A DNA stretch of 64,000 nt from Bradyrhizobium sp. C9 (GCF_002532045.1 NZ_NWTG01000006.1:186001-250000); one strand, 5' to 3'; shown: positions 46,615 through 56,935, counted from the first letter of the stretch. Notes: generated from the sequence alone by a model not told the origin. Numbers and translations are program-made.

Positions 46615-46631
46615 CGATCGAGAGCTGGGCG

Positions 46632-46979
46632 ATGTCCGCAAATCGCTTCCGCAAGGTCGCGCTGAGCCTGCCCGAGGTGATCGAGGGCGCGCATCACGGC
46701 ACCACCGACTTCCGCGTCGGCAAGCGCATCTTCGCAACGCTCGGCTATCCCGATAAGGATTGGGGCATGGTGAAGCTGACGCCGGAGCAACAGGCTGTCG
46801 TGGTCGAGGCCGAGCCCGACATCTTCCGGCCGGTGCCGGGCGGCTGGGGCAAGAGCGGCAGCACCAATGTCCGCCTCGCCAAAGCCGATCAGCTGACGTT
46901 GCGCAGCGCGCTCACGATGGCCCGGGACAATATCGCAGCCAAGCCTGCAACGAAGGCGCGCGCGAAGAAGCCAGCCTGA
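46632..46979 (+). CDS. MmcQ/YjbR family protein
   Basis: A 115-residue protein of the MmcQ/YjbR family: FRKVALSLPEVIEGAHHGTT, FRVGKRIFATLGY, then VRLAKADQLTLRSALTMARD. These have a CyaY-like DNA-binding fold. It starts 17 bases after the hydrolase stop and is probably cotranscribed. Physiological role is unknown. Confidence 0.82.
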   Translation: MSANRFRKVALSLPEVIEGAHHGTTDFRVGKRIFATLGYPDKDWGMVKLTPEQQAVVVEAEPDIFRPVPGGWGKSGSTNVRLAKADQLTLRSALTMARDNIAAKPATKARAKKPA

Positions 46980-47136
46980 AGCGCTGGCGATCCCGCACTG
47001 CATCACGGACGACGGCGCTGTCTCGCTGATTCTTTGGGCATGCATCTCGTGCGCGGTTCGTGCCTAATTGCACCAACATCGGATTCGCGCGAGACGATGC
47101 GCGCGCGTCACGCACAAGGTTGTCGCGGAGGGTGCG

Positions 47137-47490
47137 ATGCGAAGGCTCACGCATGGCGCAGTGCTTGCGTGGCTCGCCATGACGGCGGGCGCAGCGCTGG
47201 CGTTCGACAACGGCCAATACGACAACGTGCCGCCAGATATCCGCGCCTGGTTCAAGAGCGTGATCGCGCCGAACGGCGTGCCGTGCTGCGATATCTCCGA
47301 CGGCCATCGCACGAGCTATGACGTTCGGGGCGGCGCCTATTGGGTGCCGATCGAGGGCGAATGGATGATGGTGCCGGAGCGCGCGATCATCCGCGATCGC
47401 GGCAATCCCGTCGGCGAGGCCGTGGTGTGGTACGTCCACCACCGCGGCAACATCATCATCAGCTGCTTCGTTCCGGCGGACGCGGTCTGA
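47137..47490 (+). CDS. Small exported cysteine-containing protein
   Basis: A 117-residue protein from the ATG at 47137 with a signal peptide (MRRLTHGAVLAWLAMTAGAA, cleaved near LAFDN). The mature part has GVPCCDISDGHRTSYDV, WVPIEGEWMMVPERAIIRD and IISCFVPADAV, with three cysteines. It resembles a common Bradyrhizobium exported family without known function. Confidence 0.75.
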   Translation: MRRLTHGAVLAWLAMTAGAALAFDNGQYDNVPPDIRAWFKSVIAPNGVPCCDISDGHRTSYDVRGGAYWVPIEGEWMMVPERAIIRDRGNPVGEAVVWYVHHRGNIIISCFVPADAV

Positions 47491-47642
47491 GGCGCAGCCG
47501 CGCAGTCGCGCAGTCGCGCCAATTTGAAACAGATACCTTCTGTTAACCTTACTTCTTAACCAATAATTAAGGATGAGTTTGCGGACGCCCCAATGAGCAG
47601 CCTAGCGTCCGCACAATGCTCCGTAATCGATTGGTGCGTGCC

Positions 47643-48083
47643 ATGAGCCTTCGAAGGATGGCGTATCGAACATATGGGGCGCTGACGGCGTCCCTGATCG
47701 CTTCCCTTGGCGTTGCAGCGCTGCTGCTCGCTTCCTCCACCGCGACCAATGCGAGATCCGGAACGGCGCCGCGCGGCACGTTTTCCGCGCACCATCCGGC
47801 CTTCCGTCATCATGTGCGCGTGCCCGGCATCGTATTGCCGGGGACAAGCGGATATTACGACGACGCCGTCGCCGGCGTTCCCTTCGCCGCCGAGGTTCCG
47901 GCGCCGGCGTCGAACGACGTTCGCTACACCTACACCCAGGACGTGCCATGGGATTGGGCGCATCGCTATCCGCCGGCCGTGGTGCCGTCGGATCGGCCCT
48001 ACGTGTCGAGCTGCCCCACCGAGAGCGTGACGGTACCCGGCCGCGATGGCGATCGCACCATCAACATCATCCGCTGCTACTGA
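47643..48083 (+). CDS. Exported protein of unknown function, low complexity
   Basis: A 146-residue protein from the ATG at 47643 (a start at 47616 is possible) with a long hydrophobic N-terminal signal and a Pro/Ala/Tyr-rich mature region. The C-terminal DRPYVSSCPTESVTVPGRDG, ending INIIRCY, is the only conserved-looking part, with two cysteines. It is followed by a strong terminator at 48115. Confidence 0.6.
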   Translation: MSLRRMAYRTYGALTASLIASLGVAALLLASSTATNARSGTAPRGTFSAHHPAFRHHVRVPGIVLPGTSGYYDDAVAGVPFAAEVPAPASNDVRYTYTQDVPWDWAHRYPPAVVPSDRPYVSSCPTESVTVPGRDGDRTINIIRCY

Positions 48084-48114
48084 CCGATCGATCGCGCCTG
48101 ATCGCGAAAACGAA

Positions 48115-48151
48115 AGAGGCCGCCCGCAAGGACGGCCTCTCGCATTTTTTT
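48115..48151 (+). terminator. Rho-independent terminator
   Basis: AGAGGCCG and CGGCCTCT form an 8-bp stem with a 10-base loop, followed by CGCATTTTTTT. It ends the exported-protein gene and may also act, less well, on the convergent bfr transcript. Confidence 0.85.
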
Positions 48152-48180
48152 AAGACGCGCTTCGATCCGCGCGACGCCGA

Positions 48181-48669
48181 TCAGGACTCCTCGCCCTTCA
48201 GATGACCGACGTGCTTCTGGGTGTAGAGCTCAAGACCGATGCGCTTGATCAGGTCGAGCTGGGTCTCCAGGAAGTCGATGTGGTCTTCCTCGTCCTTCAT
48301 CAGCTTCTCGAACAGGTCGCGGCTGACATAGTCCTTGACGCCGTGGCAGTAAGTCGCCGCTTCCTGGTAGAGCGTGCGGGCGCCGATCTCGGCGGCCAGG
48401 TCACACTCGATGATCTCCTTGACGTCCTGGCCGATCTTCAGCGGATCGAGCACCTGCAGGTTCGGGAAGCCGTCGAGAAACAGGATGCGGTCGACGAATT
48501 TGTCGGCGTGCTCCATCTCCTCGATGGATTCCTTGCGCCAGACCTTGGCCATCTCCAGGAGGCCCCAATTGTTGAGCATCCGGTAGTGCAGCCAGTACTG
48601 ATTGATGGCGGTCAGTTCGCTGCGCAGCCCCTTGTTCAGATAATCGATGACCTTCGGGTCGCCTTGCAT
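48181..48669 (-). CDS. bfr: Bacterioferritin
   Basis: A 162-residue bacterioferritin from the ATG at 48669, [20 protein letters not shown]. It has the ferroxidase ligands Glu18, Glu51 and His54 (EEMEHADK) and the paired Glu/His further on ([12 protein letters not shown]), plus the haem-binding Met52. The protein stores iron as a mineral in a 24-mer shell. An Irr-type ICE palindrome stands 42 bases upstream, so low iron should repress it. A bacterioferritin-associated ferredoxin gene lies upstream on the same strand. Confidence 0.95.
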   Translation of the reverse strand: MQGDPKVIDYLNKGLRSELTAINQYWLHYRMLNNWGLLEMAKVWRKESIEEMEHADKFVDRILFLDGFPNLQVLDPLKIGQDVKEIIECDLAAEIGARTLYQEAATYCHGVKDYVSRDLFEKLMKDEEDHIDFLETQLDLIKRIGLELYTQKHVGHLKGEES

Positions 48670-48710
48670 GATCCACTCCACCTGTCGTGGCCAAAACCGG
48701 CCAGCACTAA

Positions 48711-48729
48711 ATTTAGAATGCTTCTAAAT
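48711..48729 (-). promoter_or_regulatory. Irr-type iron control element upstream of bfr
   Basis: ATTTAGAATGCTTCTAAAT is a perfect 8-bp inverted repeat with a 3-base centre and matches the ICE/Irr consensus (TTTAGAA-N3-TTCTAAA) of Rhizobiales. It lies 42 bases upstream of the bfr start. Confidence 0.85.
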
Positions 48730-48827
48730 CAGATTACCGGAGAGAGCAACCCTTCGCGGAAGCAGCGCGTGGATAACCGAATTTGAGGGATTTGGCGGAG
48801 GCAGAGCGCTTCCAGCGGCGCGGCTGC

Positions 48828-48897
48828 CGGATCGCGTGAAGAAAGCGCGTAGAAACGGGAAAGCTTCGGTTCTGCGTCGATCAGAACCGAAAATGGC
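48828..48897. repeat. Degraded copy of the rhizobial intergenic repeat
   Basis: CGCGTGAAGAAAGCGCGTAG, AAGCTTCGGTTCTG and CAGAACCGAAA repeat the elements of the copy at 44098-44205. The CGGTTCTG/CAGAACCG arms form a hairpin just after the bfd stop, so it may also end that transcript. Confidence 0.55.
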
Positions 48898-49170
48898 CTA
48901 GCAGGCCGCGAGCGCGAATTCGGCCGGCTCGGCGTCTTCGTTGGCGGCGTGCGGATGGCCGCTGTGGGGGCAGCCGGAGCAGCAGGCCTTGGCGCAGGGG
49001 CCGAGCGCCTCGTCGATGATCGCCTTGATGGTGCGCGCGCAGCGGCCGCATTCGGCACTGCAGCCGAGGCAGCCATACACCTGCTTGGCATTTCGAGTCA
49101 CGGACCCGCCGCCATTGACGGCATTGCGGACATCGTGGTCGCTGAGGACGTTACAGGAACAGACAATCAT
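48898..49170 (-). CDS. bfd: Bacterioferritin-associated ferredoxin (Bfd), extended
   Basis: A 90-residue [2Fe-2S] protein from the ATG at 49170. The ligands are Cys4 and Cys6 (MIVCSCNVLSDHDV) and Cys41 and Cys44 in AECGRCARTIK, the normal Bfd pattern. Extra cysteines at 34 and 37 (GCLGCS) and a C-terminal tail CAKACCSGCPHSGHPHAANE of cysteines and histidines are unusual for E. coli-type Bfd (64 residues). Bfd reduces the mineral core of bacterioferritin so iron can be released. An ICE-like sequence is upstream. Confidence 0.85.
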   Translation of the reverse strand: MIVCSCNVLSDHDVRNAVNGGGSVTRNAKQVYGCLGCSAECGRCARTIKAIIDEALGPCAKACCSGCPHSGHPHAANEDAEPAEFALAAC

Positions 49171-49284
49171 CAGAAGAGGCGGGTCCAACGGGTGATGCTC
49201 GCCAATATGGATATTGTCGGCTCCCGCCGGATGCAAAAGGAAAAAGCTGTTCTTGTAGCAATTCCAAACTGATGCGGGATTCAT

Positions 49285-49302
49285 ATTGGAATGAATCTAA
49301 AT
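49285..49302 (-). promoter_or_regulatory. Degenerate ICE-like sequence upstream of bfd; rest of gap featureless
   Basis: On the minus strand ATTTAGATTCATTCCAAT differs from an ICE palindrome at about three positions. It sits 115 bases before the bfd start. The gap 49171-49543 otherwise holds short frames on the plus strand (for example 49272-49487) with no recognised family. Confidence 0.4.
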
Positions 49303-49543
49303 CGATTGGCCCCGCGTTCGGGAATAAGAGACCCATCTGGGCCAATCCCGGCTTCCACCGCCGCAAGCACGGGTTCACTGCGGCTACGAGCTTGTGCGTT
49401 GCAAGATATGCCAAAAGCTGCAAGCATTTGGACGCGAATACGGCAGCGTCGTTCATTGATCATTCAAGCGGAATATGGAACCCTTAAGGGCGAGACAGAT
49501 CGCCCACGCACGCTGTCCCTGCTCCCGTGAGAAAGGTGAGGTC

Positions 49544-49849
49544 ATGAAGAAGACATTGCTGGCGCTTTGCGCCGCCGCCACTCTGGCGGTTTCGGCTGTG
49601 GCGGTGCCCGCCCCCGCCCAGGCACAACGCGGTGTCGCCGCTGGCGTCGCTGCGGGATTGATCGGTGGCGCCATCGTCGGTGGCGCGATCGCTTCGCAGA
49701 ACGGCTACTATGGTCCGGGCTATGGCTACTACGCGCCCGGTCCGGCTTATGTCGCCGAGCCCGGTTACGGTCCCGATTGCTTCTGGCAGCGCCAGCGGTT
49801 CTGGGACGGCTACACCTGGCGCGTTCGCCGAGTCCGCGTTTGCGATTGA
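49544..49849 (+). CDS. Small exported glycine-zipper protein
   Basis: A 101-residue protein from the ATG at 49544, preceded by AAGGTGAGG. The signal peptide is MKKTLLALCAAATLAVSAVA, cleaved near AQAQRG. A glycine-zipper-like segment GVAAGLIGGAIVGGAIA follows, then a Tyr/Gly/Pro-rich linker and the end FWDGYTWRVRRVRVCD. A related protein lies 240 bases downstream. Function is unknown; such proteins are common in Bradyrhizobium. Confidence 0.75.
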   Translation: MKKTLLALCAAATLAVSAVAVPAPAQAQRGVAAGVAAGLIGGAIVGGAIASQNGYYGPGYGYYAPGPAYVAEPGYGPDCFWQRQRFWDGYTWRVRRVRVCD

Positions 49850-50086
49850 TCGCCGTTCATCTCGATTAATTCGAACCAGATGTCCCGGAAAACCGACTGT
49901 TTCTCCGGGACGTCTGCTGTAGAAGGCCAGAAAAAACCGCTTTTCTGCGCGATGAGCCTGCGGACGTTTACTTTCGGTTGACTGTTCTGCGCTGTTTAGC
50001 AAGACAGCAGTTCGAGATCAGCGTGTGAGTCACCTAAAACCCGGCGCCGAGCCACGGCGCCACCACCTTCCAGGAGAGCCAAAGAC

Positions 50087-50371
50087 ATGAAGAAGACTTT
50101 AGCTGCCCTTGTCGCCGTTACCACGCTTGCCGGTTCGCTGGCGGTTGCTCCGGCTGCCAAGGCAGGTGACGGCGGGGCCATCGCGGCCGGCGTTGCCGGT
50201 GGCCTGATCGGCGGCGCCCTGCTCGGCGGCGCGATCGCAGGCGCCCGTCCGGCCCCGGTCTATGTTGCACCGGCCCCGGTTTACGTCGAAGAAGCTCCGT
50301 GCCGCTGGGTTCGTGAGCGCTTCTGGGACGGCTACGGCTGGCGCTTCCGCCGCGTCCAGGTTTGCGACTGA
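50087..50371 (+). CDS. Small exported glycine-zipper protein, paralogue
   Basis: A 94-residue paralogue of the previous gene, with the same signal-peptide start (MKKTLAALVAVTTLAGSLAV), zipper (GVAGGLIGGALLGGAIAGAR) and end (RFWDGYGWRFRRVQVCD). The linker is shorter and rich in Pro/Ala/Val. The pair arose by tandem duplication. A strong terminator follows at 50400. Confidence 0.78.
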   Translation: MKKTLAALVAVTTLAGSLAVAPAAKAGDGGAIAAGVAGGLIGGALLGGAIAGARPAPVYVAPAPVYVEEAPCRWVRERFWDGYGWRFRRVQVCD

Positions 50372-50399
50372 TCGATCGACGCTGTCGGCATCACACTCG

Positions 50400-50428
50400 A
50401 AAAACCCGGCCTCACGGCCGGGTTTTTG
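50400..50428 (+). terminator. Rho-independent terminator
   Basis: AAACCCGGCC and GGCCGGGTTT form a 10-bp stem with a TCAC loop and a run of T after it. It serves the glycine-zipper gene and, as the stem is flanked by A and T runs, may also stop the convergent transglycosylase transcript. Confidence 0.85.
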
Positions 50429-50456
50429 TTTGCCTCCGCCCAATCAGGCTTGGCGG

Positions 50457-51689
50457 TCAGCGCTGCCCGTTCATCGCGCGCAGCACGGCCTCGCTCGGCC
50501 AGCAATCGACCTTCAGCCCGGCCTGCTTCTGATAGGCGCCGAGCGCGGCACGGGTCTGCATCCCGGCCTTGCCGTCGAGCTTGTCCTTGTAAAGACCGAT
50601 CTTCGTGAGCTGCTGCTGCATCGCCTCGACGTCGGCAGAGCGCAGCTGCTTCGACGCCGACCATGGCGTCGCGAACGGCTGCGGGCTCGTCATGCGGTCG
50701 GCGAGATGGCCGACGAACAACACGTAGAGGTCGGAGAAATTGTACTCCTTGATCACGAAGTAGTTCGGCGTGGTCAGGAAGGCCGGGCCGTAGATGCCTT
50801 CAGGCTGCAGCAGCGAGGCCGATTGCGCCTGCTCGGTGGCGCTGAGCCTCGCGCCGCGCACCGGCACGAAGCCCGCGCGCAGCCACTGGCTGATCGGTTT
50901 TGTCACTTCGGGCACGCCCATCGTGCAATCGGCATTGGCGGGTGCCGTGACCTCGTAGGCCCAGCGCACGCCCGGCTGCCAGCCCTTGTTGACGAGTTGC
51001 TGCGCGGCGGAGGCGAGCGCGTCCGGCACCGAGTGCCAGATGTCCACCTTGCCGTCGCCGTCGAGGTCGACGCCGTGCTTGTAATATTCCGACGGCAGAA
51101 ACTGGGTGTAGCCGGTCGCTCCGGCCCAGGATGAGCGCAGCTCCTTGCGCGTCACGGCGCCCTCACTGAGGATCTTCAGCGCGAGGATGAACTCGGTGCG
51201 GTACTGATCCTTGCGGCGGCCGACATAGGCCTGCGTCGCCACCACGCGCAGCGTGTCGTAGGGCAGCGAATAGCGGCCGTAGTCGGTCTCGCGGCCCCAG
51301 ATCGCTAGCACGATGGTGGGAGGAACGCCGAACCGCTTCTCGATCGCATCGAGCGACGGACGATACTTCTGCAGCAGCCGCTGCCCCTCCGCAGCGAGCC
51401 GTGCGATCGAGGCCTCCTTGATGTAGTCGGCCGGCACCTGCACGAACTCTGCCTGCGCCGGCGCGCCGGTCTTGGGACGTCCGGGCAGGATCAGATCGGG
51501 CAGCTTGTAATCGGGCTCGAGGCCGCGTGTCTCGCGATCGAAGGTTTCGCGCGACACCCCGGCCGCCTCGGCCTCCGGCCACAGCGAGGCGATGAACCGG
51601 GTGAACGCGGCGTCGGCGGCGTATGCGGGCCGCTGCAGCGGCGCACACAGCAGCACCGCGCATGCGACGATGGTGGCTGGCCATTTCAT
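50457..51689 (-). CDS. Lytic murein transglycosylase, MltB type
   Basis: About 410 residues (ATG at 51689; one four codons earlier is also possible) with a signal peptide ending near AYAADAA. The SLT domain carries the catalytic Glu in LAIWGRETDYGRYSLPY and the family segment SWAGATGYTQFLPSEYYKHG with DLDGDGKVDIWHSVPDALAS. A C-terminal peptidoglycan-binding domain (KIGLYKDKLDGKAGMQTRAA) completes it. It cleaves murein to 1,6-anhydromuropeptides in the periplasm. Confidence 0.93.
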   Translation of the reverse strand: MKWPATIVACAVLLCAPLQRPAYAADAAFTRFIASLWPEAEAAGVSRETFDRETRGLEPDYKLPDLILPGRPKTGAPAQAEFVQVPADYIKEASIARLAAEGQRLLQKYRPSLDAIEKRFGVPPTIVLAIWGRETDYGRYSLPYDTLRVVATQAYVGRRKDQYRTEFILALKILSEGAVTRKELRSSWAGATGYTQFLPSEYYKHGVDLDGDGKVDIWHSVPDALASAAQQLVNKGWQPGVRWAYEVTAPANADCTMGVPEVTKPISQWLRAGFVPVRGARLSATEQAQSASLLQPEGIYGPAFLTTPNYFVIKEYNFSDLYVLFVGHLADRMTSPQPFATPWSASKQLRSADVEAMQQQLTKIGLYKDKLDGKAGMQTRAALGAYQKQAGLKVDCWPSEAVLRAMNGQR

Positions 51690-51771
51690 GATCGATCTCA
51701 CCTAGCGGAAACAGGCATTGCAACGTGGATTCGGCAATGTCAGAATTCAATTCTGGGTGGTAAGTTTTGCC

Positions 51772-52863
51772 ATGCGCATATTTTTGTCATTTCCCTCCGA
51801 ATTGGAATCGCAGGCTGACAACATCGCTCAGTCGCTGCGCAATTGCGACCATGACGTTTTCTTTTCGCACGACGATCTCCCGCCGGGCGACAGCTTCGAT
51901 GCGCGTGTCGAAAAAGCCATCGAAAGCAGCGATTTTATGGTGTTCCTGATCAGCCCGGAATCCGTGACCAAGGGACGCTACACCTTGAGCGAGCTCGCCT
52001 TTGCCCGAGCCAGGTGGCCGAACCCGAGCAATCGTGTGCTGCCGGTGATGATGGCGCCGACCCCGCTCGACCGGGTCCCGGCCTATTTGAAGGCAGTCAC
52101 GATCCTGGAGCCGCAGGGCAGTGCCGCCGCCGAGACGCGGGCCGCGGTGGACCGCATGCTCGCGGCCGAGCGCGCGCAGTCGGGCGGCCGATCCAGTTTG
52201 CCCTTCGTCGTGCTGGCACTTGCGTCCGCCATCACGTGCAGCCTGGTTACGACCTATGCGCTCAACGTCCTGCAATATTCGTTCGTCGTCTCAGACGCGG
52301 GCGGGATCACGATCCTGCCAGGGGTGATATTCGGCGCGGCGATCGCCGCCTGCAATGTCGTGTTCGGCGCCAAGGACCGGTTCCAGCTGGCGCTGGTGGT
52401 TGCAATCACGACGGCGGCATGGATCGCGGCCTATGATGCCAGCGCCGTCACGCTTCAGGCGCTCGGCCAGTACGCGAAGACCGTCCCGGTCGACGGCAAC
52501 GCCGCAAGCCCGGCCCAGATCACCGAGACGCTCGGCAACAATCCGTTGATGGGTTATCTGATCGGCGGCATCGGCGGCGCGGTCGGCGGAGCGATCACCA
52601 TTCTTGGCGTGCTCCTGACCAACCCCGCGTTCAGGCGGATCGACAGCGTCGTGGTGACCTGGATCGCAGCCATCGCCGCCGGAACCATTTACGGTGCAAT
52701 CGTCAGGCTGCCGACCTTGCTCGGCTGGCTGGTGCTGTTCGGCGTCTGGCAGTCCGCATTCATCCTTGCCATGGCCCGCGGATTTCCGCGTGGCGCGGCG
52801 CAGATCCCCGAATGGCTCGGCAGATCCGCGCCGGCATTGTTCGGCCAGCGCGCGGCGCGGTGA
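51772..52863 (+). CDS. TIR-domain protein fused to a multi-helix membrane domain
   Basis: A 363-residue protein from the ATG at 51772. Residues 1-115 form a TIR domain: MRIFLSFPSELESQADNIAQ, the loop FFSHDDLPPGDSFD, FMVFLISPESV and SELAFARARW, where Glu74 in YTLSELAFA matches the catalytic Glu of NADase TIRs. From residue 143 on there are about six hydrophobic helices with a glycine-rich segment GYLIGGIGGAVGGAITILG. This TIR-plus-membrane architecture is uncommon. The gene stands alone between a transglycosylase and a UPF0114 gene and appears intact. Function is not known. Confidence 0.8.
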   Translation: MRIFLSFPSELESQADNIAQSLRNCDHDVFFSHDDLPPGDSFDARVEKAIESSDFMVFLISPESVTKGRYTLSELAFARARWPNPSNRVLPVMMAPTPLDRVPAYLKAVTILEPQGSAAAETRAAVDRMLAAERAQSGGRSSLPFVVLALASAITCSLVTTYALNVLQYSFVVSDAGGITILPGVIFGAAIAACNVVFGAKDRFQLALVVAITTAAWIAAYDASAVTLQALGQYAKTVPVDGNAASPAQITETLGNNPLMGYLIGGIGGAVGGAITILGVLLTNPAFRRIDSVVVTWIAAIAAGTIYGAIVRLPTLLGWLVLFGVWQSAFILAMARGFPRGAAQIPEWLGRSAPALFGQRAAR

Positions 52864-52893
52864 CGCCGCGCCAGCCATTATCAGTTGTTCCGG

Positions 52894-53478
52894 CTAGTGC
52901 CCACCCTGCTGCTTGGCGCCCTCGATCGAGTCGTTCGACAGCTTGTCGACGATGGCGATGCCGATCGCCGACAGGATGAACACGCAGTGGATGATGGTCT
53001 GCCACATCACGCCGGTCTCGGTGTAGGTGCCCTTGCCGGAAGACAACGCACCGGCCTCGATGAAGGTACGCAGCAGGTGGATCGAGGAGATGCCGATGAT
53101 CGCCATCGCCAGCTTGATCTTCAGCACGCTGGCATTGACGTGGCTGAGCCATTCCGGCTCGTCCGGATGTCCCTGCAGATTGAGCCGCGACACGAAGGTC
53201 TCGTAGCCGCCGACGATCACCATCACCAGGAGGTTCGAGATCATCACGACGTCGATCAGGCCGAGCACCGCCAGCATGATCTGCTGCTCGCTGAAATCGA
53301 AGGCATGGGCGAACAGGTGCCACAGTTCCTTCAGGAACAGCACGACATAGACGCCCTGGGCGATGATCAGGCCGACATAGAGCGGCAATTGCAGCCAGCG
53401 CGATCCGAAGATCAGCATGGGAACGGGACGCAGCGACCGGCCCTTGGAGCGGGCGGGCGCGTCTGATAGTGCGGACAT
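52894..53478 (-). CDS. UPF0114 (TIGR00645) family membrane protein
   Basis: About 194 residues from the ATG at 53478, with four transmembrane segments and the family hallmarks IFGSRWLQLPLYVGLIIAQG, LIDVVMISNLLVMVIVGGYE and SVLKIKLAMAIIGISSIHLL. It resembles YqhA of E. coli. Function is unknown. It ends ANDSIEGAKQQGGH-like (IVDKLSNDSIEGAKQQGGH). Confidence 0.85.
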   Translation of the reverse strand: MSALSDAPARSKGRSLRPVPMLIFGSRWLQLPLYVGLIIAQGVYVVLFLKELWHLFAHAFDFSEQQIMLAVLGLIDVVMISNLLVMVIVGGYETFVSRLNLQGHPDEPEWLSHVNASVLKIKLAMAIIGISSIHLLRTFIEAGALSSGKGTYTETGVMWQTIIHCVFILSAIGIAIVDKLSNDSIEGAKQQGGH

Positions 53479-53599
53479 GTCGGGGTGCTCGCGGAATTGA
53501 GAATTGCGGAGCGCTCTATCTACGCAATCCCGCGCGCTTGAAAAGCGACAACTGGCCGCAGATTGCGCCGCGATGCCGTCATCATCTTGCAAAGAGGAA

Positions 53600-53633
53600 C
53601 AGCCGAACGCGGCGCGATGGCCGCGTTCGGCTG
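53600..53633 (-). terminator. Strong hairpin downstream of ettA
   Basis: AGCCGAACGCGGC and GCCGCGTTCGGCT form a 13-bp stem with a short loop, immediately downstream of the ettA stop on the minus strand. The following U-run is weak (TTCCTCTTT). Confidence 0.6.
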
Positions 53634-53643
53634 ATTTGACCGA

Positions 53644-55293
<1,650 letters not shown>

Positions 55294-55566
55294 CCGCTGT
55301 CCCTGGAATTGATCCGATTTGAAGGAAATTTTGCTGCCGCCGATGTAACGGCCGGCCCCCGAAAGCGCAACCGCGGGGCGGTCGTTTTCCATCCGTTCAC
55401 CACGTTCCGTCCATTCGCCACGGGTGACTACGGGTTCGACACCATGTGCGCGCCGAATCACGACAATTGAAACTATCTTTTAATAAATCAGGCCAAAACT
55501 CGTCTCCAACGCCGAAAAACGGCGATTTTCGCGGCAGAACCGCGACCAAACAGTTGAGGCCACGTC

Positions 55567-55809
55567 ATGGCTACCATCATTTCAGCACCTCTTTCGCGCT
55601 CCACGACCAAACGCGAGGCGACACTGCTCGCCGAAGTCAGCGCCTTCTGGCGGGCCTTCGTTGCCAAGGCTTTCAATCCCTACCGCCCGGAACTGCACTA
55701 TATGCGCGGCCCCGGTCCGGCCTGCCGTGCCAAGCAGATGGCGCTGTCGCCGGCGGTCCGCTCGATGCTCGCCGACATCCGCACCGCGAAGACGCGCAAG
55801 CCATCCTGA
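55567..55809 (+). CDS. Small hypothetical protein
   Basis: An 80-residue basic protein, MATIISAPLSRSTTKREATL, with LAEVSAFWRAFVAKAFNPYR and ALSPAVRSMLADIRTAKTRK. It is helical with no signal peptide. It sits in a 641-base divergent region between ettA and the dehydrogenase gene. No family is recognised, but the composition fits a real small Bradyrhizobium protein. Confidence 0.5.
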   Translation: MATIISAPLSRSTTKREATLLAEVSAFWRAFVAKAFNPYRPELHYMRGPGPACRAKQMALSPAVRSMLADIRTAKTRKPS

Positions 55810-55934
55810 GCCATCCGACAATCGCCGCTTTTTGAAACCGCGGCCGCTTGCGCGCCTGCCGATTGCGCGCGACCATCCGGGGCTCCCCGACGGTCGATTG
55901 TCCGCCGTCGCCTCACCCTGAATGGACCTTTCCG

Positions 55935-56897
55935 ATGACGCGGCTCCGCTGTGCAATCCTCGACGACTATTTCAACATCGCGCTTTCGCTGGCCGATTGG
56001 CCGGCGATCGAGGATCGCGTCGAGGTCACCGTGTTCGACCAGCCGTTCGCGAGCGAGGCGGAAGCGGCGGCCAAGCTGAAGGATTTCGAGATCATCTGCG
56101 CGATGCGCGAGCGCACGCCGTTCCCGCGCAGCCTGTTCGACGCGTTGCCGAAGCTGAAGCTCCTGATCACGTCGGGCATGCGCAACGCCGCGATCGACAT
56201 GGAAGCCGCCAAGGAGCGCAACGTGGTGCTGTGCGGCACCCAATATAGCCGCGATCCCACCGCGCCGCTGACCATGGGCCTGATCCTGGAATTGACCCGC
56301 GGCATCGGCCGCGAGAATGCGCGCATGCACGCCGGCGAGGCCTGGCAGAGCTTTGCCGGCACCGAGATCGAGGGCAAGACGCTCGGCGTCATCGGCCTCG
56401 GCAAGCTCGGCAGCAAGGTCGCCGGCATGGCCAAGGCGTTCGGCATGAACGTGATCGCCTGGAGCCCCAACCTGACGCCTGAGAAATGCAAGGAAGCCGG
56501 CGTCGGCTACGCCAGCAAGGACGAGCTGTTTGCGACATCGGACATCATCACTATCCATGTCGTGCTGAGCCCGCGCTCACGCGGGCTGGTCGGCGCCGCC
56601 GATCTCGCCCGCATGAAGCCATCGGCCTATCTCGTCAACACCGCGCGCGGGCCGATCGTCGACGAGGATGCCCTGCTTGCGGCACTGCGCGAGAAGAAGA
56701 TCGCCGGCGCCGGCATCGACGTGTTCTCGGTCGAGCCGCTGCCGTCGGATCATCCGCTGCGCGAGCTCGACAACGTCGTGATCACGCCGCATCTCGGCTA
56801 TGCGACACGCGAGAGCCTGCAGGCGCACTATCAGCAGATGGTCGCGTGCATCGACGCCTTCACCCAGGGCAGCGAGCCACCGCGACGGCTCGCCTGA
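55935..56897 (+). CDS. D-2-hydroxyacid dehydrogenase family protein
   Basis: A 320-residue protein from the ATG at 55935. The Rossmann NAD motif is LGVIGLGKLGSKVAGMAKAF; catalytic Arg is in NTARGPIVDEDAL, Glu in FSVEPLPSDHPL and His in NVVITPHLGYAT. The N-terminal catalytic domain includes the conserved FEIICAMRERTPFPR. It reduces or oxidises a D-2-hydroxyacid with NAD(P); the substrate is not set by sequence. Confidence 0.9.
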   Translation: MTRLRCAILDDYFNIALSLADWPAIEDRVEVTVFDQPFASEAEAAAKLKDFEIICAMRERTPFPRSLFDALPKLKLLITSGMRNAAIDMEAAKERNVVLCGTQYSRDPTAPLTMGLILELTRGIGRENARMHAGEAWQSFAGTEIEGKTLGVIGLGKLGSKVAGMAKAFGMNVIAWSPNLTPEKCKEAGVGYASKDELFATSDIITIHVVLSPRSRGLVGAADLARMKPSAYLVNTARGPIVDEDALLAALREKKIAGAGIDVFSVEPLPSDHPLRELDNVVITPHLGYATRESLQAHYQQMVACIDAFTQGSEPPRRLA

Positions 56898-56935
56898 CCG
56901 CAGCATTGGCTTGCGGCACTTCGCTCGAAAACGCC

